Source: Bacillota bacterium (GTDB taxonomy: Bacteria > Bacillota > Clostridia > Acetivibrionales > DSM-1351). From it: 17,949 nt of DNA. Where the stretch lies: NCBI GenBank assembly GCA_023398105.1, contig JAEWST010000182.1, positions 1-17,949 of the forward strand, in the 5' to 3' direction. The translations under genes and the position numbers were made by a program. The notes under the pieces were generated by a model, which did not search any database, was not told where the DNA came from, and worked only from the letters and a program-made list of their open reading frames with translations. Numbering within the stretch: the stretch's first letter is position 1; the number at the start of each line of letters is the position of its first letter. Shown here one piece after another: positions 13,075 to 17,949 of the stretch.

Positions 13075-15072
13075 TTACGGAAAGCTATTTTTAGAGAAAC
13101 CGCCTTCTGCCGCAAACTTTATCGCTGCCATTACCATAATCACTATGTTTACACAAACACCGTTGCCCCACATTTTATACTCTGCAGCATCCGAATGTGG
13201 ATTTTTAAGCCACTTTATTATCTGCTTTCTTGTTTTTGGCTTATTGCTTTTACCTATAATTTTGCGGTGGGTTTCCCATACCTCTGTCCAGAATAAAATT
13301 TCATCTTCTGTTGGATTTACTGTATCAAGGTCATCACACCAATAATCAGGGAAGCCTTGTAGTCTTGCACATTCCGTTGGTGTAAGCCTACGGACTATAT
13401 AATTCGGCTCAATTAATCCATTTTGATAACCTGGATTTGTACCATTGACAATCGTATTTGATATACCATCCTGCCTAAAACATTGACTCTCTGCTTTCAT
13501 CTGAGGATAGAAGGATGCTGGTTCCGTTACTATCTGAGCATCTTTATAGTCTCTTGCCATCAATGGTGCGGCTATTTCCTTATTGATTTCGGAATAACAG
13601 CCAGTAGTCATTGCATAGGCTACCGCATGGTGGTCGATGGTATTCAACGAGAAACAAATATCTTCATTTATTCCATTGCCCTGCGGTCCATTTTTATCTG
13701 CTCTTCCAATCATACTGCCCTGCAGTGCAACTACAGCAATTCCACCTTGATTGCAGGAGGGGTTTCCACCTGTTGCATCAAGCGTTCTGCTTGTCTCCGC
13801 TTCATAAATTCCACTGTTGGGATTGCTAGAGAGCATTGAGTTGCTCTTATGAGAGCAAATGCCATAGGCTTTTACAACCTGTGCATTGCTTTTCCCTTCG
13901 CAAAAAGGAACGAAAACAGTCTGTTCATTATTGCAGGATAGAGTTGCCGATTTATCAGCCTGTACCAATGCACCTTTGCCACCACCTTCACAGCCGCAGC
14001 GTATTTTCAATGTAGCAGGCTTTAGTTCACAATTAGGCTCAGAAACACACTGGGTTTCTTTATAATCGGTACCTGTCAGTGTGTTTGCTTTGTCCTCTGC
14101 TATGGTTAAAGCTTCCTGTCTCTCGTTCATAACAAGTGGGACATTTCCTCCACCAGTTCCCATCCTTGATGTAAGAGTTTGAATGGTTCCGCTCTCATCA
14201 ATTTTGATTCTATTGTCTGCCGGGTGATTTTCAATTGCAACAGCAAGCTGATTATCTCCCATATCCGCACGAAGGGTACATGCGGAATTCTGCCAATAGT
14301 GATTTCCTAATCTTGATGCTGCTCCAGGCTCAAAGCTAATTGGTGTTCCAACGCAGCTCTCAGCATCTCTGGCAGTTGTTTGCCACGGCTTGATGCTCTT
14401 CGGAGAATACCCTGACAAGCTTTCGAACTCAAATAGTATTTTACTGGCACATTGGTCTGCAAAATCTGCGACAAGGTAGATTCTACGGCGTCTCTGGGCG
14501 ACTCCCCAAAATTGAGCGTCAATTGTTCTCCAAGCAATGGAAAAATCATCTCCCACGATTTCCCCTGCACACAGCCATTTTCTCTTTTCAGGCATAGGAA
14601 CATCAGTGGTTTCATCTTTGATTTTTGCAATTTGATTAAGGATTTCCCTAAAATCCTCTGAATTTCCGCTTGAGAATGCGCCCGGCACATTTTCAAACAC
14701 GATAAATCGTGGATACATTCCATTGGTCTTGCACCTCATTTCTTTTATGATTCTGATGGCTTCATAAAACAACGCTGACTGTTTCCCGTCAAGCCCTGCC
14801 CGTTTTCCTGCCACTGACATATCGGTACAGGGCGAACCGAAGGTGATGATATCCACCGGCTCTATCTCCGCACCATTTATTTTTTTAATATCTCCATAGT
14901 GTTTCATTTTCGGAAGTCGCTTAGTGGTTACTCTCACACAGAACGGTTCCACTTCCGAGGCCCAGATTGGTGTGATTCCTGAAAGTAGTCCCCCAAAAGG
15001 GAACCCCCCAGAGCCGTCAAACAGACTTCCAAGGGTTAATCCTTTATGCATATTTCCATTGATATCCTCCAC
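13075..15072 (-). CDS. DNA cytosine-5 methyltransferase with long repeat-rich recognition region
   Basis: This 665-residue C5 methyltransferase transfers a methyl group from S-adenosylmethionine to cytosine in DNA. Numbered from the GTG at 15072, motif I is 'FDGSGGFPFGG' (18-28), motif IV 'FGSPCTDMS' has catalytic Cys82, motif VI 'FENVPG' is at 126-131, motif VIII 'QRRRRIYLV' at 193-201, motif IX 'RRLTPTECARLQGFPD' at 561-576 and motif X 'WGNGVCVNI' near 635. The region between VIII and IX (about 215-560) is far longer than usual and contains about eight degenerate TL-containing repeats. The frame is open to a GTG at 15117; I chose 15072 because AAGGAG lies 8 bases before it, but an ATG at 15051 is also possible. 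The first codons overlap the HNH gene. Confidence 0.92.
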   Translation of the reverse strand: MEDINGNMHKGLTLGSLFDGSGGFPFGGLLSGITPIWASEVEPFCVRVTTKRLPKMKHYGDIKKINGAEIEPVDIITFGSPCTDMSVAGKRAGLDGKQSALFYEAIRIIKEMRCKTNGMYPRFIVFENVPGAFSSGNSEDFREILNQIAKIKDETTDVPMPEKRKWLCAGEIVGDDFSIAWRTIDAQFWGVAQRRRRIYLVADFADQCASKILFEFESLSGYSPKSIKPWQTTARDAESCVGTPISFEPGAASRLGNHYWQNSACTLRADMGDNQLAVAIENHPADNRIKIDESGTIQTLTSRMGTGGGNVPLVMNERQEALTIAEDKANTLTGTDYKETQCVSEPNCELKPATLKIRCGCEGGGKGALVQADKSATLSCNNEQTVFVPFCEGKSNAQVVKAYGICSHKSNSMLSSNPNSGIYEAETSRTLDATGGNPSCNQGGIAVVALQGSMIGRADKNGPQGNGINEDICFSLNTIDHHAVAYAMTTGCYSEINKEIAAPLMARDYKDAQIVTEPASFYPQMKAESQCFRQDGISNTIVNGTNPGYQNGLIEPNYIVRRLTPTECARLQGFPDYWCDDLDTVNPTEDEILFWTEVWETHRKIIGKSNKPKTRKQIIKWLKNPHSDAAEYKMWGNGVCVNIVIMVMAAIKFAAEGGFSKNSFP

Positions 15073-15634
15073 AGGTTTTTCTCCTTCCTTTAATACAACA
15101 GCAGATATGACTTGCACCTATTCCCAAAGAACGAGCAGCCTCTGCGACCCCCTTATGTCGGGCAATAAAAATCCCATGCTTGTCGAACTGAAGCACGGGT
15201 CTCATTTGTTTCCTATTGATTTCATAATATTTATGTTTTTTTGCTACTTCTGCATAATCGATTTTAGCTGTACGGTCACACCAGTTTGTACTTGCCGCTG
15301 CTCTTTCAATCCTTGTACCATACACATTTTGCTCATAGGTAGTAGCCCATTCTAAATTTTCTACTCGGTTGTCTGTTTTGTATTCGTTGATGTGGTTTAC
15401 TGTTGGCTTATCGTTTGGGTTAGTAATAAAAGCTAAAGCTACAATTCTGTGTATAAGTAAATCTTCACGATAACCATTTACTGACAATGACACACGGCAA
15501 TATCCTGTTTTCATTAGTTTTGGCTTTAATATTTTTTTGTTTCGAACGCTCCATACTTGTCCCTTGTCGCTAACCAGATACGTATCTTCAAACCCAACAA
15601 CAGGTTTCCACACCTCGTTATTGCTCTTATTCAT
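15044..15634 (-). CDS. Homing-type HNH endonuclease (NUMOD4-HNH-NUMOD1)
   Basis: This 196-residue free-standing homing-type nuclease is three-part. NUMOD4 is 'WKPVVGFEDTYLVSDKGQVWSV' (9-30). The HNH_3 core is 'HRIVALAFITNPNDKPTVNHINEYKTDNRVENLEWAT' (62-98), with the central His, 'NHINEYKTDN' and 'NLEWAT' intact. A DNA-binding NUMOD1 lies at about 145-196, ending 'GGYQWKYA'. All three regions are complete, so the gene looks active. It overlaps the upstream methyltransferase by 8 bases and the cytosine methyltransferase start by tens of bases, sitting precisely between two modification genes. Such genes spread by cutting alleles that lack them. It could also serve packaging or host attack, but the domain set favours a selfish element. 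Confidence 0.9.
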   Translation of the reverse strand: MNKSNNEVWKPVVGFEDTYLVSDKGQVWSVRNKKILKPKLMKTGYCRVSLSVNGYREDLLIHRIVALAFITNPNDKPTVNHINEYKTDNRVENLEWATTYEQNVYGTRIERAAASTNWCDRTAKIDYAEVAKKHKYYEINRKQMRPVLQFDKHGIFIARHKGVAEAARSLGIGASHICCCIKGRRKTCGGYQWKYA

Positions 15635-16913
15635 TTACGACCCCCAACTCCTCATATTTATGGGTAAGTCCATCCCTTACAAGAAATACGCTTTTGTCAT
15701 TACCAACATGGTCAATGTATCTTTTAACAATTACATCCACATATTTTTCATCCAATTCAATAGTAAAACATATCCTCTCCATCTGCTCACAGGCAATCAG
15801 GGTCGAACCGCTGCCGCCAAAAGGGTCAAGGACAATACTGTTTGTAAGACTTGAGTTCATTATTGGATATGCTACCAGGGCAATAGGTTTCATTGTCGGA
15901 TGATGTTTGGATTTGGAAGGTCTGTCAAAGTTCCAAGTGGTACGCTGCTTCCTGTCTCCATAGAACTTATGCCCCGCCGTAGGTTTCCATCCAACAAGCA
16001 CTGGTTCATGGTTATACTGGTAATCACATCTTCCAAGCACCGGTGTGTTTTTTATCCAGATACATGTCTGATGGCAGAAGAAACCAGCATCTCTAAATGC
16101 GGTTCTGAAATTGACTGTTTCCCTGTCTGCATGGAAAACATAAATCGAGCCGCCATCAGCAATGCTTTCATACATGCCCTTGTAAGCTGACAGTAAGAAT
16201 TCATAAAATTTCTTATCATCCATATTGTCATTCTGAATTGTTCCAGCACTGCCTTCATATGCAACATTGTACGGAGGATCAGTTACAACAAGGTTTGCTT
16301 TCTTACCATCCATCAAAGCTATGTAGGTCTCAGCCTTTGTGCTGTCACCACAAATCAGTCTGTGTCTGCCAAGAAGCCAGATATCTCCCTGCTTTGAAAC
16401 AGGATTTTCTGGAACCGGAATGTCACACTCATCCTCCTTAATCTCTTCTGTATTTAGCTTCGAAAACAATTCATTGAGTGCATCCTCTGTAAAGCCCGAC
16501 ATTTCAAGTTCAATATCTCCGCTGTCTTTTATATCCTTCAGAATATCTGCCGACATCTTCATGTCAAGCTCACTGAATTCCTGTATTTTATTGTCTGCAA
16601 TAAGGTCAGCGTACTCTGATGCCTCGCTTTCATAATTCTGATAATCAACCGGAACATAATTTGTTTTCAACTCCTTTGCAGCCATAAGCCTTCCGTGGCC
16701 TTTCACCACAAATCCGCTTCGGTTGGATATAACAATCGGATGCCTCCACCCCTGATACTTTATTATTTTTGCCAATGCCTCTATCTGTGTTTTCGGGTGC
16801 TTGTTTGGATTTTTCGGATTTTCAACAAGCCTGTCAGTTTCCAGAATTTTATCATGGGCACAATATACTGGTATTTCACCAGCCATCGCTTTTGCTTCAA
16901 TTTGTTCAATCAT
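15627..16913 (-). CDS. ParB-like / N6-N4 DNA methyltransferase fusion
   Basis: This is a 428-residue fusion common in phages. The N-terminal 110 residues are ParB/Srx-like ('PNKHPKTQIEALAKIIKYQGWRHPIVI' and the nucleotide-binding 'GHGRLMAAKEL'). A linker follows (about 115-170). The methyltransferase has motif IV 'VTDPPYNVAYEG' (about 210-221) before the SAM motif 'VLDPFGGSGSTLIACEQ' (about 361-377). That order is the beta class, acting on adenine N6 or cytosine N4; DPPY favours adenine. I start at the ATG at 16913, nine bases past GGAAGG. The ATG at 16922 directly abuts that site and so is less likely. It overlaps the helix-turn-helix gene by 8 bases. Its role is probably protecting phage DNA from host restriction. 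Confidence 0.92.
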   Translation of the reverse strand: MIEQIEAKAMAGEIPVYCAHDKILETDRLVENPKNPNKHPKTQIEALAKIIKYQGWRHPIVISNRSGFVVKGHGRLMAAKELKTNYVPVDYQNYESEASEYADLIADNKIQEFSELDMKMSADILKDIKDSGDIELEMSGFTEDALNELFSKLNTEEIKEDECDIPVPENPVSKQGDIWLLGRHRLICGDSTKAETYIALMDGKKANLVVTDPPYNVAYEGSAGTIQNDNMDDKKFYEFLLSAYKGMYESIADGGSIYVFHADRETVNFRTAFRDAGFFCHQTCIWIKNTPVLGRCDYQYNHEPVLVGWKPTAGHKFYGDRKQRTTWNFDRPSKSKHHPTMKPIALVAYPIMNSSLTNSIVLDPFGGSGSTLIACEQMERICFTIELDEKYVDVIVKRYIDHVGNDKSVFLVRDGLTHKYEELGVVNE

Positions 16914-17343
16914 TAGCATCATCCTTCCAGTACCTCGATTTTATATAACAGTTGTGGCTGCAATACTTTCTGTGTTTATTGCCATAGCAGCTGAACTCGT
17001 TATTACAGTTAGGACAAATGTATTTATATATTGCTTTGCAATTTTTTTTACGTTTGTCTTGGTTTTCCTTCCACCACGTTCTGCGACACTCTTCAGAGCA
17101 GAAACGCCGTTTTGTCCCACGCTTCTTTTGTTTAATTGGCTTACCACAGCAGGCACAGAGCAAGTTTTGATTTATTTTCTCTTCTACATTCAGTGAAACT
17201 ACTTTAGAATCTCCATCTAGTCCATTGCGTTTACAATATCCTCTTATACTGTCTCTTGAAATTCCAAGTATAGCTGCAATTGCCTTGTAGCCAACGCCCT
17301 TGAGTCTTAAATCCTGTATTTGTTGCTTTTCAAATTCAGTCAT
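16906..17343 (-). CDS. Helix-turn-helix double zinc-ribbon protein (sigma-70 region 4-like)
   Basis: This 145-residue protein is often annotated in prophages as an RNA polymerase sigma-70 subunit-like protein. Residues 5-38 ('EKQQIQDLRLKGVGYKAIAAILGISRDSIRGYC') are a clear helix-turn-helix of the region 4/transposase-regulator kind. Two treble-clef or ribbon modules follow: Cys63/Cys66 with Cys82/Cys86, and Cys110/Cys113 with Cys128/Cys132. It lacks sigma region 2, so it is not a complete sigma factor. Regulation of late or modification genes, or RNA polymerase modulation, is plausible but inferred. The ATG at 17343 has an AAAGGAG site. It is the first gene after the terminator at 17387-17433, and a TATACT box lies between the two with no good -35. 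Confidence 0.85.
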   Translation of the reverse strand: MTEFEKQQIQDLRLKGVGYKAIAAILGISRDSIRGYCKRNGLDGDSKVVSLNVEEKINQNLLCACCGKPIKQKKRGTKRRFCSEECRRTWWKENQDKRKKNCKAIYKYICPNCNNEFSCYGNKHRKYCSHNCYIKSRYWKDDAND

Positions 17344-17386
17344 CTAATGCTCTCCTTTCTGCGTAAGCAGTATACAAAAAAGTAAT

Positions 17387-17433
17387 AAAAAAAGCGCCTT
17401 ATTAAACTGTTTTTACAGCTTTATAAGCGCTTT
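17387..17433 (-). terminator. Intrinsic terminator before the modification block
   Basis: On the minus strand AAAGCGCTTATAAAGCTGT (17433-17415) pairs imperfectly with the segment ending GGCGCTTT (17410-17391). It is followed by a seven-U run (17393-17387). The stem is long, with two one-base bulges. It separates the HNH/cos region from the genes to its left. A second, weaker hairpin, AACCCTTG/CAAGGTT, lies upstream at 17489-17469. Confidence 0.7.
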
Positions 17434-17540
17434 CTATTATTTATTTTTATATTTTTAAATTCCTTTAAAACCTTGGTTTTTCAAGGGTTGAACACTAATT
17501 TTTTTCGTCTTTTAAGTAATACCTTTCCGCAATAATATAA

Positions 17541-17690
17541 TATGTTCAAACCCCTATGGCAGTTAACATTCACCTATAGTTTCAACCTCAATTTGTATCC
17601 CCCCTTGCTTAATTCTGCGAAATTTCACGCGAAGGGGGGCAGCGGTTGGTGTGTAAGCGTTTGCAGAGATTTGATACCCCCTATGGTGTC
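17541..17690 (-). other. Candidate cos / packaging-initiation region
   Basis: The 365 bases between the terminase-type HNH stop and the helix-turn-helix gene hold no convincing gene. Within them, three imperfect direct repeats of the form TTTGxTAxCCCCCxT (plus strand) lie at 17668-17686, 17589-17608 and 17541-17560. A perfect inverted repeat CCCCCCTT/AAGGGGGG (17599-17606, 17632-17639) encloses an almost symmetric GCGAAATTTC-A-CGC core (17617-17630). In cos-type phages of Gram-positive hosts, the cohesive-end site is typically just downstream of this kind of HNH gene and carries repeats bound by TerS. The repeats are seen; the cos function is inferred. The rest (17434-17540) is AT-rich with one weak hairpin. 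Confidence 0.45.
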
Positions 17691-17708
17691 GATTTGAACC
17701 TCTACGCA

Positions 17709-17949
17709 TTAAAATTTATACTCTTGATATCTATCTTCAGTCATTGTCTTTTTATCATGGCATCTCTTACAAAGAGATTGCCAGTTTCTTTCATCCCAAA
17801 ACAGAGCTTTGTTACCTCTGTGAGGAGTGATGTGGTCAACCACTGTTGCCTTGATCAGCTTGTTTTCCTTCAAGCAATAAATACACAGCGGATGGCTTTC
17901 TAAGTACCTCTTGCTTACTGTTCTCCATCTGCTGTCATAGCCTCTCTCC
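17709..17949 (-). CDS. Terminase-associated HNH endonuclease, C-terminal 79 residues
   Basis: This gene enters from the right edge, so its N-terminus is missing. The visible C-terminal part reads 'RGYDSRWRTVSKRYLESHPLC' then 'CLKENKLIKATVVDHITPH', 'LFWDERNWQSLCKRCHDKKT', and stops at TAA (17711-17709). The two cysteine pairs (Cys22/25 and Cys60/63 of the visible part), DH in 'VVDHI', Asn55 and His64 form a complete HNH zinc-nuclease core. This is the small HNH family encoded beside phage terminases and needed with TerL for cohesive-end cutting. Here terS and terL are more than 7 kb downstream, separated by the modification and amidoligase blocks. Confidence 0.9.
   Translation of the reverse strand, partial: ERGYDSRWRTVSKRYLESHPLCIYCLKENKLIKATVVDHITPHRGNKALFWDERNWQSLCKRCHDKKTMTEDRYQEYKF

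Noticed and set aside
14307..14723. 138-codon minus-strand frame inside the cytosine methyltransferase gene
   Set aside because: The methyltransferase frame carries motifs IV to VIII over this stretch; the alternative frame has no domain pattern and no ribosome site.
17646..17903. Plus-strand 85-codon frame at the right edge
   Set aside because: The minus strand encodes a clear HNH nuclease core over the same bases.
1..17949. tRNA genes, CRISPR arrays, insertion sequences, integrase or attachment sites
   Set aside because: I saw no tRNA-like cloverleaf, regularly spaced repeats, transposase, recombinase or duplicated attachment core in the window.

Overview
The window is part of a temperate-type siphophage or prophage from a low-GC Gram-positive host, most likely a Clostridia-class Firmicute. 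The indicators are AT-rich DNA, strong GGAGG-type ribosome sites, GTG/TTG starts, and HK97-fold packaging and head genes. Every gene I support lies on the minus strand, so the window reads biologically from right (17949) to left (1). No integrase, repressor, lysis gene, tRNA or CRISPR array was seen. The left edge cuts the major tail protein and the right edge cuts a terminase-type HNH nuclease.

Layout in the direction of transcription: (1) 17949-17434, the end of an HNH endonuclease of the kind that partners phage terminases, a non-coding stretch with three related G-rich repeats and an inverted repeat that I read as a candidate cos region, and an intrinsic terminator. (2) 17343-13075, a DNA-modification block: a helix-turn-helix double zinc-ribbon protein, a ParB-like/N6-N4 methyltransferase fusion, a NUMOD4-HNH-NUMOD1 homing-type nuclease, and a large cytosine-5 methyltransferase. 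(3) 12944-10027, an amidoligase block: a 'virulence-related' protein whose C-terminus matches the amidoligase C-terminus, an unknown zinc-ribbon protein, a full amidoligase, and a gamma-glutamylcyclotransferase, closed by a terminator. (4) 9927-7905, small and large terminase subunits. (5) 7882-5038, a self-contained three-gene cassette with its own promoter, operator-like repeats and terminator. (6) 5015-1, the head and connector genes: portal, ClpP-like protease, major capsid, head fiber, connector, adaptor, gp10-like, tail completion, and the start of the major tail protein.

The most notable item is the cassette between the large terminase and portal genes. It encodes an HNH effector with a C-terminal extension, a 75-residue winged-helix-like small protein, and an SMC/RecF-like DUF2326 ATPase, joined by ATGA overlaps. 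This fits the ABC-three-component (ABC-3C) conflict systems predicted by comparative genomics. Its place inside an otherwise contiguous packaging/head operon suggests cargo (a moron) used against competing phages or plasmids. The portal gene downstream sits between two intrinsic-terminator-like hairpins with no room for a promoter, so late transcription probably has to read through them.
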